A stretch of DNA of 64,000 nucleotides from Rapana venosa (taxonomy: Eukaryota; Mollusca; Gastropoda; Neogastropoda; Muricidae). The stretch lies in assembly GCA_028751875.1 (NCBI GenBank), contig CM054159.1, positions 7,064,254 to 7,128,253 on the forward strand, in the 5' to 3' direction. Under the pieces are notes generated by a model. That model searched no databases, was not told the DNA's origin, and was given only the letters and a program-made list of their open reading frames with translations. Every line of letters begins with the position of its first letter. The first letter of the stretch is position 1. A program made the position numbers and the translations under genes. Shown here in pieces: positions 50,501-58,827 of this stretch.

Positions 50501-52387
50501 GCAACAGTTTCTCCACCGCCTCTCTGTGTTTGAACTCCACCAAGAGGTAGTTCTGAAAATCAACAAAGGAAAAGATGGTGAGAACACAAAGATGGTTTGT
50601 TTCTGGTGGTCTTGTTCTGTGTAAGATGCATCAGACGAGACGTCTGAAAGGAAAGAGAAGAGTGACCATGTGTGTCTAATTCTATGTGATTACTGAGTGG
50701 TAAAGCCCAAGAATATTTGTCTGTACTTTCTATTACTGATTACATTGCACCTCTGAGAGTAAAACTAGAAGACTAACCCCCACTCCCCCTTTCCAAAAAC
50801 AAAAGAGAAAAAGTGGAATAAAACGACAAGAAAACATTCCATGGATAGAGCTCCAAGTTTCACTAATGGCGAGATTTCGGGCATGTAACTGTCTACCCAT
50901 CATTAAGGTAAAAAAGGTAAAGGAGTCCCATAACCTATAAGGTCGTAGGGGAGCAAGGCATCAGAGACCTCACTTCTCTAGGGGTCAGCATATTGAGGAC
51001 GGCGCCCATCTCCTCTCCCTCGCTGCTTTATCTTCCCTGACCCTAAAGAGGGCAGATACCCATTTACAGCTGGGTGAACTGGGGCAACTGTACTGAAGCC
51101 AAGGCGCGCAAACAGTCACCCATCCAACTGGTAACCACACTCGACACTGCTTAACTTGGCTGAGGGAAAGCGAGTGCATCATTATGGAAGCCAAATTCTG
51201 ACTTCAAGTATGTCTAAACACAAACAACACCAGTATTCATGCATTTTAAAAATTATGTCATCCATTCCTACCAGGATGCAATGGCCTTTTCTTCAGAAGA
51301 GCAAAACGGGTTTGCAGCATGTGTGCAAGATGTTCACTGTGTGTTTGCACTTGGGACCTCTGTTTATAGTATTCTGAATCAATGACTTTCAGGGAAGTGG
51401 AGTCTGCACTGATGGTCAGTCCAAACTTCAAACAGATGATTTGGTGGTGACTCAAACCCAGGCCGCCAGATCCCAAGCTCAACACTAACCACTACAATAT
51501 TGTGGTGTAAATTCATGTCTTCCTAAGTTTACAGAACCATCTTGCCATCACTCAATCACCCACATTAAGTCTAGAGTGGTAAAGAAAATACCATTACACA
51601 GTGGGCAAGTATGCGCATATGGGCTACACATAAAGTACACACACACATACCTAGTTAATAAAAAATAAGCCAGCCAGATATTCATCTTTCACAGCATGGA
51701 TAGAAACAGACACATTTTCACTTAAAAATTTCTGAACTAAATGAAATTAATTACATGAAATTTATCGTACATCATTCATCAACACTGTAGCTCTCGTCTG
51801 TCCTACGATGCAGGCCCACCCTACCTTGCCATGGTGCAGACTGAAGGCCCTGTGGATTGGTCCTATGGCCTGCAGACTGTCACACACATTCTCTGGAGAT
51901 GCAGGTACACGCACCAGCACCGATCTGGCCGCTTGCTCATGGCGCTGATCCATCATGGCCCTGTAGCTCTTGGCTGCTGTCTTGCTGCCTGTCCAATAGA
52001 TACTATATATCAGTGATGTAAATTGTAAGTTTGGTTTAACACTATGTATAGAACAGTCAATTCATCCACACACAAAACAAGAATTATAAACTATAAGATT
52101 ATGTAATCTGAGTGTTCAGAACATATACTAATCGCTAAACCCATGTTTCAGTCTACTTCACCAGCGGGACTAATCCAATTCATGGAAAAATGGAAAACAG
52201 AAGATTGCAAATGCGAGAGAAAAGAAAACAGGAAACGTGTTTCAAATACTGAAACGCTGTTAAAAAGACATCAGATACAACTTTAAAAGAAAATTTACAA
52301 CAGATGGATCATGGATAAATGTATAGTATCAAAGAAAAAGTAAAACAATCACAATACTGCTGAAATCTGTGTGTACACACACACATG

Positions 52388-52418
<31 letters not shown>

Positions 52419-52804
52419 ACACAGAATCACAGTCACACACAGTCACACACAATAAAGAATAATGTAGATTACAATGTAGTTAGATATTACTAATCAAGTT
52501 GTTTTTGTTCTAATCTTACTTCTTAGACAGATAGCTTGATGAAAAAAAAAGCAATTATGCTTATTCAAATCTGGAAATAAAAATTTGAGATGACTTGACT
52601 TGACTTGACTTCACACACACACATACACACACACATACACACATACACACACATGCATGTATACATGATAACATTGCTGCACCCACACATTCATTGATTC
52701 AATTATATCAAAATAACACACGAGCACACACACACACACACACACACACACGAGCACACACACACACACACACACACACATGCACACACACATGCACGAA
52801 CACA

Positions 52805-52855
<51 letters not shown>

Positions 52856-53520
52856 AACACACATACACAACACAATGTCACACACACACATTCTTTTTGC
52901 ATAGTCTGTTGCCAGTATCACCAGCCTCAACTTGATCTCAACATATCAAAGTCTTAATCAGTTTACACATGGGAGCAGAACTGCAATTTAAAAGCAAAAC
53001 AAGCAACAATCTGTTTACATGCTTTACCTAGGACTGAAGAAAAGAAACAAGTCTGACTTGGACCATTGCACAGATCCATCTTGTAGAAGTATACTATACT
53101 ATACTATCTATAGCACACATCATAGCATCTGCTGAATCTTATCTAGACTTCATAGACAATTTCCCCAATCCCCACCAAACAGTACTGTATCCCAAATATT
53201 GAGAGTCGCTGTCTTGCTACTTCAGTACAAGCTTCGACAAGATTAGTCAACTGCTTGTTAAAAATGCTTCCCAAAAACGTGTTTAAAACACAAAACAAAT
53301 TATAGATAATAGTACTTGACCCTGCTTTCGGTTTTCCCTCTCACTTACCATCAGTACTCTGAGCATCGTACAGTGACTTGACTTGGACTTTAGTTTTCTT
53401 TCCATCATTAGGTGTTGGTGTTTTTTTACGCTTTGACGCAAACCATCGTCTGTATACAGCATGCGCAGATTGGCAACACTTTTGCTTCTGTGTTAGCATG
53501 CCTACCAAGGGCGTCGCCAT
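38290..53520 (-). CDS. MTPAP: Mitochondrial poly(A) polymerase (eight coding exons, exon 8 disrupted)
   Basis: Nucleotidyltransferase that adds 3' A tails to mitochondrial mRNAs. Exons: 53520-53349, 51988-51825, 50552-50334, 46191-45982, 43706-43489, 41790-41561, 39388-39296 and about 38573-38290. The first seven join in frame to about 435 codons; the vertebrate protein has about 580 residues. Residues 1-57 are basic with Arg and Trp, fitting a mitochondrial presequence. Residues 58-185 are the RNA-binding-like domain. The palm has [20 protein letters not shown] (Asp243 and Asp245 by this count) and LDCDLSYVN (Asp322), so the catalytic triad is complete. [16 protein letters not shown] begins the central domain. 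LHIENP in exon 8 marks the PAP-associated domain. Because exons 1-7 are clean and exon 8 lies in a poor stretch, it is probably a working gene with consensus errors. Confidence 0.93.
38558..38880 (-). repeat. Minisatellite of about 80-90 bp spanning the MTPAP exon 8 acceptor
   Basis: About four units begin near 38558, 38641, 38734 and 38803. On the - strand each repeats a pyrimidine-AG acceptor (ACCCTTTCAG or similar) followed by ATGACTGCTGAAAG, which copies the first bases of exon 8. The unit at 38558 includes the real acceptor. Confidence 0.75.
39296..39388 (-). CDS. MTPAP: MTPAP exon 7
   Basis: Acceptor ATGTTACAG, donor TTAG|GTAAGG. Reads [20 protein letters not shown] then [10 protein letters not shown], matching the vertebrate segment that ends FVRDLSRIKPSQNTETL. 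Confidence 0.9.
   Translation of the reverse strand, partial: VLTITSSSMMSTTLLSPMWLRCPSPPTLSL
39665..39915 (+). repeat. Dispersed repeat G, copy 2
   Basis: Direct-orientation relative of 35760-36080, with AGTCAGGCCCAGTCCATC and TTTAAGTCTTTCTGGGG, then an A run at 39797-39816. Confidence 0.65.
40082..40430 (-). mobile_element. SINE-B copy
   Basis: The 3' end with TTTA tail is at 40085-40120, the core TTAACGTGTGCGCAAGATG is near 40256, and the B box region (GGGAATCGAACCCACAACC in reverse) ends near 40420. The A box is not clear. Confidence 0.8.
40431..40505 (-). repeat. (AAT)n tail plus the shared SINE/LINE 3' end
   Basis: About nine AAT units followed by TTTTTATAGCGCTGTATC and AATCAAAGCGCTTG. 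This is the reverse of the 3' end found at 24895-25003 and 47475-47560. Only this end is present. Confidence 0.75.
40820..41283 (-). mobile_element. tRNA-headed SINE with conserved central domain, reverse copy
   Basis: Reverse relative of 24472-25003, similar in the head (GGATCGGTGGTCTAGAGGTA at 41278-41259) and core. It lacks the GCGC/ATT 3' end and instead finishes near AAATGAAATAAATG. Inside it a run of about 47 G at 40933-40979 replaces the A-rich stretch of the other copy. Confidence 0.8.
41284..41560. other. MTPAP intron 6, proximal part
   Basis: Contains a segment around 41380-41520 (GTGTACAAGTGGGTACC, GGCCTTCTGGCTCG) that looks like another dispersed repeat but could not be matched here. 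Confidence 0.4.
41561..41790 (-). CDS. MTPAP: MTPAP exon 6 (central domain)
   Basis: Acceptor GTGAGCAG, donor G|GTGAGTG. Reads [69 protein letters not shown]-rich compared with its surroundings. Confidence 0.93.
41931..42325 (+). mobile_element. SINE-B copy, near full length
   Basis: A tRNA-like head (GGTTGGTTAGAGCG and the B box GGGGTTCGAATCCCG) is followed by the core (GGATGAGACTATAAACCGAG, TTAAAACCTGTTCCGC) and the 3' end (GCACTTATTCCATTATCC, then AAAATAAAAAGG). Confidence 0.85.
42380..42725 (+). mobile_element. Old degraded SINE related to 24472-25003
   Basis: Keeps TTAGCACGTGTAAAAGAACC, GAGTTGTCCTTGGTAAAATT and GCCACTCTCAAAGGGAAAC. The head and tail are diverged. Confidence 0.65.
42726..43488. 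other. MTPAP intron 5, remainder
   Basis: A/C-rich on the + strand, with a C run and A run at 43099-43130. No coding content. Confidence 0.45.
43489..43706 (-). CDS. MTPAP: MTPAP exon 5 (third catalytic Asp)
   Basis: Acceptor TGTTGCAG, donor TT|GTAAGTC. Reads [15 protein letters not shown] through [20 protein letters not shown] to DCDLSYVN, where the second Asp of DCD is the third metal ligand. Confidence 0.95.
43739..44398. other. MTPAP intron 4, distal part
   Basis: Short (CAG/CAA)n at 43766-43817, otherwise featureless. Confidence 0.45.
44399..44518. repeat. (CA)n/(GCAC)n microsatellite
   Basis: Abuts the truncated head of a SINE-B copy. Confidence 0.95.
44519..44745 (+). mobile_element. 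SINE-B copy, 5'-truncated
   Basis: Begins at CCTTCGGATGAGACTATAAA and runs through TTGCGCACACGTTAAATCC to GCTTATTCCATTATCCTCG and an A-rich tail. No tRNA head. Confidence 0.85.
45060..45955 (-). repeat. Minisatellite of about 47-50 bp beside the MTPAP exon 4 donor
   Basis: About 17-18 units. On the - strand a typical unit reads ATGGTGAGTTCTTCC, then TTTTTTGTTATCAG, then TTAGATATATGTATAAA. About half the units hold a consensus-quality donor (GGTGAGT), and most hold a pyrimidine-rich TTATCAG. The exon 4 donor itself (GGTGAGTGCTTCCTTTGTG) resembles the unit, so the array probably grew from it. Confidence 0.85.
45982..46191 (-). CDS. MTPAP: MTPAP exon 4 (catalytic palm)
   Basis: 70 codons. Acceptor AATGTGCAG, donor TCG|GTGAGTG. 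Holds [30 protein letters not shown] and [12 protein letters not shown] with two catalytic Asp. It lies between two different minisatellites, one ending 27 bases from its donor and one beginning 55 bases from its acceptor. Confidence 0.95.
46246..46998 (+). repeat. 58-bp minisatellite, 13 units, derived from a LINE 3' coding region
   Basis: Units start GAGCACATAACTCCTCTC and end GGCTGCCTGTGCCACTC. Units 1 and 7 carry a 4-base GGCA insertion (62 bp). The last unit runs directly into LINE coding sequence (LHWLPVPH). Because 58 is one more than a multiple of three, all three - strand frames stay open, giving spurious frames of 352, 284 and 274 codons. Confidence 0.9.
46965..47289 (+). pseudogene. 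LINE ORF2 C-terminal fragment
   Basis: Reads LHWLPVPH, then (after a small frameshift at the AGAGAG run) [53 protein letters not shown] and [13 protein letters not shown] before a TGA at 47287. This is the common C-terminal end of several APE-type LINE clades. 5'-truncated. Confidence 0.85.
47290..47562 (+). mobile_element. 3' untranslated end of the same LINE, with ATT tail
   Basis: After the stop comes a GT tract at 47374-47400, then AAGCGCTTTGATTTC, ATAGCGCTATATAAATTCC and an ATT-rich tail. The last 80 bases match the 3' end of the SINE at 24895-25003. Confidence 0.8.
47575..49640 (-). pseudogene. APE-type LINE ORF2, endonuclease missing, one frameshift and one stop
   Basis: 5'-truncated copy in MTPAP intron 3. 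The linker ([20 protein letters not shown]) leads into the reverse transcriptase: [80 protein letters not shown] and the catalytic [11 protein letters not shown]. Then come [29 protein letters not shown] and [14 protein letters not shown] frameshift lies near 48580, and one in-frame TAG at about 47748 precedes KAKGRPRR. The 3' tail is GAA-rich. The segment beyond about 49640 is open in the same frame but does not look like LINE sequence. Confidence 0.88.
49641..50089. other. MTPAP intron 3, proximal part
   Basis: Nothing recognisable. Confidence 0.4.
50090..50333. repeat. (CT)n/(CA)n microsatellites abutting the MTPAP exon 3 donor
   Basis: CT, then CA with CTCACTCACT interruptions, ending at the donor. 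Confidence 0.93.
50334..50552 (-). CDS. MTPAP: MTPAP exon 3
   Basis: Acceptor GATTTTCAG. Reads [19 protein letters not shown] through [12 protein letters not shown] to NEDYIAAES. Donor GT|GTAAGTG, 73 codons, phase 0. The intron side is a CA/CT tract starting at the donor. Confidence 0.92.
50848..50910 (+). repeat. Dispersed repeat C, copy 5, left half
   Basis: AGAGCTCCAAGTTTCACTAA, then GCGAGATTTCGGGC and CTACCCATCATTAAGG. The right half (AAGCCAAATTCTGACTTCAAG) resumes after SINE copy D. Confidence 0.6.
50911..51177 (-). mobile_element. tRNA/5S-headed SINE, copy D, nested in repeat C
   Basis: Reverse copy with tail GGTAAAAAAGGTAAAGGAG. The 5S-like box is present in reverse as CAGTCACCCATCCAACTGG. 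The tRNA-like head is truncated. CATCATTAAGG on the left and CATCATTATGG on the right look like the target-site duplication. Confidence 0.8.
51235..51512 (-). mobile_element. Old SINE-B copy
   Basis: Diverged reverse copy keeping ATGTCATCCATTCCTACC, GCAATGGCC, GTGTGCAAGATGTTC and a B-box-like ACTCAAACCCAGGCCGCC. In MTPAP intron 2. Confidence 0.65.
51513..51824. other. MTPAP intron 2, distal part
   Basis: Nothing recognisable. Confidence 0.4.
51825..51988 (-). CDS. MTPAP: MTPAP exon 2
   Basis: Acceptor TTGGACAG. Reads [54 protein letters not shown]. Donor AAG|GTAGGG. The RREQAxRSVLI-like block matches vertebrate MTPAP. Confidence 0.9.
51989..52504. other. MTPAP intron 1, distal part
   Basis: A CA tract at 52377-52416 and ACAGTCACAC units to 52450. 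Otherwise featureless. Confidence 0.5.
52505..52612 (+). repeat. 3' end of the TTGACTT-tailed retroposon family
   Basis: TTCTTAGACAGATAGCTTGA, GCAATTATGCTTATTCAAA, ATAAAAATTTGAGATGA, then three TTGAC units. Confidence 0.75.
52613..52895. repeat. (CA)n microsatellites
   Basis: Several CA blocks with CATA and GAGCA interruptions. Confidence 0.95.
52896..53348. other. MTPAP intron 1, proximal part
   Basis: Short ACTAT tandem at 53091-53108. Otherwise featureless. Confidence 0.45.
53349..53520 (-). CDS. MTPAP: MTPAP exon 1 (presequence)
   Basis: ATG at 53520 in AAAATGG, a good context. Reads [16 protein letters not shown], then [19 protein letters not shown], then [11 protein letters not shown]. 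Donor G|GTAAGTG, phase 1. The basic, acid-free N-terminus suits import to mitochondria. Confidence 0.8.
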
Positions 53521-53879
53521 TTTGAAATTATGACCACAGAGATTAACAAAAATGTAATGAGTGATACTACAAAATCGTAGATGTATGTAAGGTATATAAT
53601 ACCTTTGTCACATTTTGGTTATATGAATACTTATGTGTTTGCAGTATAATCTCTAAACGTATGATTCAAAGACTTGTTATAAAATGTTATTACATAAACT
53701 GGTTAGAGAGCATCAAAGATACATAACTCGTAAAGCCGTGGTAGATAACTTTTTTGCGAGTTATCTTCTTGCTGCTTGGAAGGCTAGTCCCCTGAACGCA
53801 CACACGCACGCACGCGCGCACATACACAGATCAGCAAGAATGAAAGAATTCCTTTACATATATATTATGCAACATATCA
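53521..53879. promoter_or_regulatory. Region upstream of MTPAP
   Basis: AT-rich, no TATA box or known motif found close to the start codon. A CACG tract lies at 53800-53825. The promoter is inferred by position only. Confidence 0.3.
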
Positions 53880-54935
53880 TCCCTACAAGTCCTTGGGATG
53901 AGACTACAAACCGAGCCCCCGTGTGCGAACGCACACTGTACATCTTGCGCACACGTTAAATCCTGTTCCGCTTTTCGTACGAGTAGGCCATTGTGTGCCG
54001 GTGGGAACAGATGACAGAATTTACAAAACCGCATACACACGGGGATAAGATGTTTAAAAAAAGCACAAAATCATCATCATTAGCCATTACACCCAGCGGT
54101 GTGTAGGGCAGCAACAAAGCGCTTCCACTCCTGCCCATTCTGGGCCAACCTAGTCACTGATCCCCAAGAGTGCTGCATGGCCTTCATCTCACTTTCTACA
54201 GTTCTTCTCCACGTTGCTTTTGGTCTTCCTTTCTTTCTCCTTCCTTCTGGGGTCCAGTGCAATGCTGTTCTTGTGATTGACTGTGGGTCTCTTCGGAGGA
54301 TGTGCCCAATCCACTTCCACCGTCGTCTGGTGATGATGGTTCCCATGTCTTCTTGCCTGCATCTCCGTAGTAGGTCTTCATTGGAGATCTTCTCTGGCCA
54401 AAAGATCCGGAGAATTCTTCGCAGGCATATGGTGTGGAAGGATCGAAGTTTGGTAAGATCCACTTCCGTCATCCTCCAGCACTCAGAACCGTACAGGAGC
54501 GTAGACACAACACAGCTCTGGTGTAGCTTCAGTTTGGTGTTGGTGCTGTACTGAGTTGATCTCCAGATATTGTTCATCTCCCTAAACACATTCCTGGCCT
54601 TGCCCAGTCTGTTGTGGATGTCTTCTTTTGTGCCGCCCTCTGGTTTGATGCTGCTGCCAAGGTATGTGAACTTGTCTGTCTGGCGCAGGTCAGTTCCATT
54701 CACTTTCACAGGGGCTGGTGTGTTCACATTGAGCGACATTGTCTCTGTTTTCTTGGTGCTAATACGAAGCCCTACTTGCTGTCCCAATGTTTGGAGTCTG
54801 CTGGTCTTCTCCTGGATATGTTGGTGTGTGTGGGACAGCAGCGCCAGGTCATCCGCAAAGTCAAGGTCGTCTAGTGTTGAGAACAAAAAGCACATTGAGT
54901 GCTTATTCCATTATCCTCGATATAAAAGATTTTTT
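53880..54935 (+). mobile_element. SINE-B copy interrupted by a LINE insertion
   Basis: The SINE runs 53880-54067 (GATGAGACTACAAACCGAG through TTGCGCACACGTTAAATCC to TTTAAAAAAAGCACA) and resumes at 54885-54935 (GTGCTTATTCCATTATCCTC). The LINE lies between, on the - strand. AAAAAGCACA is present on both sides (54058-54067 and 54885-54894) as the duplicated target. Confidence 0.88.
54068..54884 (-). pseudogene. LINE ORF2 3' fragment inserted into a SINE
   Basis: 5'-truncated just before the reverse transcriptase catalytic box. Open for about 265 codons: DLDFADDLALLSHTHQHIQE, RISTKKTETMSLN, FTYLGSSIKPEGG, LLYGSECWRM, WKWIGHILRRDP, EGRRKKGRPKATWRRTVES and NGQEWKRFVAALHTAGCNG, then a stop. The tail is GATGATGATTTT. 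No frameshift is visible in this part, so the insertion is recent compared with the relic at 14.7-16.0 kb. Confidence 0.88.
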
Positions 54936-55309
54936 TTTAAATACTTGTGGGATGAAAAATGCCCCCACCCCCTAAAAAAACACATACAAAAACCAACCAA
55001 CAAACCAGCTAAAGAATGAAAGACAATTGGACAACTTTCGAAAATTTTGGTCAAATGTTAGAAATGAAATACTAAACATTAATCGAATCAACCTCTCGCA
55101 TTTTAATTTTAGAATTGCATATGCTGTGGTGTAGTGTGCATGTAGCATAGCGTGCTGTGTGGTGTGGTATGTTGTATCATGGAGTGGTGTGATGTGGTAT
55201 TTTTACAGTTTTAAGTGTGAACTATCAACTTTTTTTTTCAATTTGTATGGCGTCATGTTCACAAACTCCAGAGAACAGATGAAGTGTTCAATCTCACTCA
55301 TCAATTCCT
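54936..55309. other. Unassigned non-coding sequence
   Basis: Short GTGTGGTGTG-type repeats at 55125-55200. Nothing else. Confidence 0.4.
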
Positions 55310-55490
55310 CAAAGCCATTTTAAATTATGACACATCATATACATTTGAATGATGAGACACCTGACAGACTCTTAAAGCCATTTTGAATATTGAGTTACCA
55401 TGACTGAGAGACGTAAAGCTATATTGAATAATGAAATACCATGACTGAGAGACTTAAAGCCATTTTGAATGATGAGACAACATTAATTTG
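55310..55490. repeat. Short minisatellite of about 50 bp, three to four units
   Basis: Units hold AAAGCCATTTTGAAT, GATGAGACA or ATGAAATACC, and ATGACTGAGAGAC. Confidence 0.7.
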
Positions 55491-55654
55491 TGGAAAAGAT
55501 AACCCCATTTTGAGAGAGGCAGACAGACAGATGCTGTGCAATGGCAAATATTTAAAAACAAAAACAACAAAACCCCAAATAGATGCAAAAAATACAAAAC
55601 AACAGAACAAACAAAAAGTCTCAAAGGAAACAAAAGACAGTGGGCAAAGCCTCC

Positions 55655-55701
<47 letters not shown>

Positions 55702-55995
55702 TGAATGAATGAATCTTTATTTTTCAAGGGTAACAGAATAAGCATGCGCATACTTTTTTTTCATACGCCCTTGCCCTGATTAGGGACTATCAACAAAACA
55801 AAGGTAAAAATCTTACTACAACAGCGACAACATGATTTTTTTAAATTATGTATTTAAAAAATATACATAATCCCTAACTGACTTGAGCAATAATTTCAAG
55901 AGATACATAGATTTTCTTTTTTTTAGAAAATAGATATACGTTATATAGAGAGATATTATAAAGAGAGATATATATATAGAGAGAGAGAGACGAGA

Positions 55996-56052
<57 letters not shown>

Positions 56053-56160
56053 AAACGACAACGACAAATTCTTTTATTTCGAGGATAATGAATAAGCACC
56101 CATGTGCTTTTTTACATCCAGTCACCGCCCTTAAGGATATATATGATAATAAAATAAAAT
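55655..56160 (-). repeat. Composite repeat, second locus
   Basis: GA tract (55657-55696), then TTTTTCAAGGGTAACAGAAT and ATTAGGGACTATCAACAAAA, then a GA tract (55978-56047), then ATTTCGAGGATAATGAATAA. Same order as at 429-900. Confidence 0.7.
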
Positions 56161-56519
56161 AAAGTAAAGCCCATAGCAATACACTTACACAGCTTATGGA
56201 AAAAATATCTACACAAAAATCCCCACAAAAATCACCGAAGAGAGAGAGAAAGAAAAAAAAAAAGTAGCAACAAGTAAGAAAGAAAGCAGAACAGAAAACA
56301 CAGAAACAACCGAAAAAATAGCAAGAACCAAGAGCAAAATAAAAACGGCAACAACAAGGGGAGAGGGAGCAACCGAATAGTCCCCCTCAAAAAAGCAACA
56401 ACAACCCCAAACCCAAACCAAAACAGAACCAAACAAAGCAAAACCTCTAGAGAACAAACCACGTAAATAGTTTCATTTTGGCTAACAGAAAGAAACGTCA
56501 AAGTTCTTTGTGCTTTTAT
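56161..56519. other. A-rich non-coding sequence
   Basis: A/C-rich on the + strand, featureless. Confidence 0.4.
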
Positions 56520-56646
56520 GGGAGAGAGAGAGAGAGAGAGAGAGAGTAGTGTGTGTGTGTTATTCTGAACAGACTGAGTAAAAAGTGAAACATCCATTGT
56601 AGACTGAAGTAGCTCTTCTTGTCTGCCAGGACAATTTTGTGTGGAA

Positions 56647-56686
<40 letters not shown>
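56520..56686. repeat. Short (GA)n and (CT)n tracts
   Basis: GA at 56521-56547 and CT at 56650-56684, the latter abutting a SINE-B copy. Confidence 0.9.
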
Positions 56687-56687
<1 letters not shown>

Positions 56688-56908
56688 GTCTTTCGGATGA
56701 GACTATAAACCGCGGCCCCGTGTGTGAACGCACGCAGAACATCTTGCGCACACGTTAAATCCTGTTCCGCTTTTCGTAAGAGTAGGCCATTTTGTGCCGG
56801 TGGAAACAGATGACAAAATTGACAAAACCCGCATACACACGGGGACTAGATGTAAACAAGCACACAAGTGCTTATTCCATTATCCTCGATATAAAAAAAT
56901 AAAAATAA

Positions 56909-56911
<3 letters not shown>
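56688..56911 (+). mobile_element. SINE-B copy, 5'-truncated
   Basis: TTTCGGATGAGACTATAAAC to GCTTATTCCATTATCCTCG with an AAATAAAAATAAA tail, followed by a CT tract. Confidence 0.85.

Positions 56912-56977
<66 letters not shown>
56912..56977. repeat. (CT)n microsatellite
   Basis: Pure CT run at the tail of the SINE. Confidence 0.95.
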
Positions 56978-56978
<1 letters not shown>

Positions 56979-58000
56979 AAACATAACTGAATAAATAGTT
57001 GTGAGGTATTCAGCGGGGCAGAAGTTCGATAGGGAATAGTTGTTGTGCCAGTTTCTTAACTTAACTCCCTTGATAGAGTGAGCCTTTGGGAATTTTAGTA
57101 ACACACAAGAAACATTCTATAAGAAAGATAAGGCAACAGTTTTCTTTCCCAAGGGAAAGAATTTAAAAGCTGTGCCCATGCGTGGGAATTAACTCCCGTG
57201 ATAGATTGAGTCTTTATGACTTTTAGTAGCCCCAAAGAGAGCAACAGTATTCTTTATCAGGGGAGAGAAATCAAAAGCGTCGTTCAGTTGTGTGTGGTGT
57301 ATCGTTAGGGTACCAAGATAAAAAGAAAAATACTGTGAATGTTCTCCAGTTCGTATTCTCCTGTTGTTTTGTTATTTTTTAAATAATCATTGACGATAGT
57401 ATAATATCTTGTCAGTAAAGGTGATGTATTATTGTTAGGCATACTTTGAGAAAAGTATGGCGAGAATGAGAGGTAGCGTTCACATGTACGTCTTCTCGTG
57501 AAGGCAGGATGAAAAAAGGTTGTGTAAACTTATTCTTTTACCCTAAATAAAGATCATTTTTAACTTGACTTGACTTCCACACTCCCTGATGATAGACAAA
57601 GAGATTTTTTTTTAATATTCACATCTTCTAAATAGACGCTGATTCAGCTTATGACATCTCTTTTAAAACAATTTAAAGTGCTGCTGATGTATCAATCCCA
57701 AAGTAGAATCCAGTTAGATCTAAAATATAAAAAAGAGATAATAGGAGAAAAAGTTAAAAAGCACCCTGGAAACGTTTGGTGAAATATAAAAAATCTGAAG
57801 TGGCTAAACAGAAGAAAAGTCAAGATTTCAAAATTTATCTTAATGATTAAAATAAGAAGAAAATTAAGCTCAAATGAAATGGGCAAAGAATGCAATGGGA
57901 ATGATAGAAGTTAAAAGCAATAATGGTCCACAATATTTATGTTTTTGTATTTCAGTTATCTCGGATTATAAAGATCCAAACAAAAAGTCTGGGAATGTGA
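56978..58000. other. Unassigned non-coding sequence
   Basis: Two similar short segments at 57060-57110 and 57185-57235 (ACTCCCTTGATAGAGTGAG versus ACTCCCGTGATAGATTGAG) suggest an old local duplication. The end at 57541-57573 (AATAAAGATC then TTGACTTGACTT) belongs to the TTGACTT-tailed family. Confidence 0.5.
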
Positions 58001-58110
58001 GTGTGTGTGTGCGCCCACACACACACAACACACACACAAACACACACACACACACACAAACACACACATACACACACACAAACACACACACACACACACA
58101 CACACACATC
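58001..58110. repeat. (CA)n microsatellite
   Basis: CA blocks with AAACA interruptions. Confidence 0.95.
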
Positions 58111-58507
58111 TGTCTGTGTGCTCTGCTCTGCTCTGCTCATGTACACGCCTGTCTGCCTGTTTGAGTCTTGTGTCGGCGGCTGGTGAGCAAGGGCGCTTTC
58201 AGTACAAACTCCTCAAGTATGGCGTTAGTCTAAGAGCCACAGCATTGGGATTAAGCTCTTTTTTACCCGCAGAGTCTAAACCTCCGTTTTATCTAGACGA
58301 CAACCATTCATGTCATGGGCAGCAGAGACACGCTTGAACTTGTGTGGATCATTTTTTCTCCAGCTTTTGACACCCCAACACATTTTGCCTCAAAGTATGA
58401 TCACTATGTCTGTAAAGACAACAAATCATGGCGATTAGAAACACATCTAATTTTGGTAATTCTTTGTGCAGCTTGAACATCATTTTGTTTTTTTCCCTGT
58501 TCAGTAG

Positions 58508-58827
58508 CAATAGTTACCAGGGGCTCCATAGCTCAGTGGTCGGTGCACTCGCTTTCCCCTAGCTAAGGTTAAGCAGCACCGAGGTGTTTACTACTTGGAT
58601 GGGTGACCCTTTGCGTGCCTTGGTTTCAGTACAGTCCCCCTACTTTACCCAGCTGTAAATGGGTACCTGCCTCTTTAGGGTTAGGGAAGGTAGCCAAAAG
58701 CAGCGAGGGAGAGGAGATGGGCGCAGCCCTCAATATGCTGGCCCCTTGAGAAGCCGAGGTCTCTGATGCCTCGCTCTCTTACGACCACATAGGTTATGGG
58801 ACACCTTTACCTTTAAACAATAGTTAC
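58508..58827 (+). mobile_element. tRNA/5S-headed SINE, copy E, with 10-bp target-site duplication
   Basis: The body at 58518-58817 is flanked by CAATAGTTAC at 58508-58517 and 58818-58827. The A-box head (CCATAGCTCAGTGGTCGG) is followed by the 5S-like stretch (GGTTAAGCAGCACCGAGG, CTTGGATGGGTGACC). The tail is CTTTACCTTTAA. Good length match with copy A. Confidence 0.88.
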
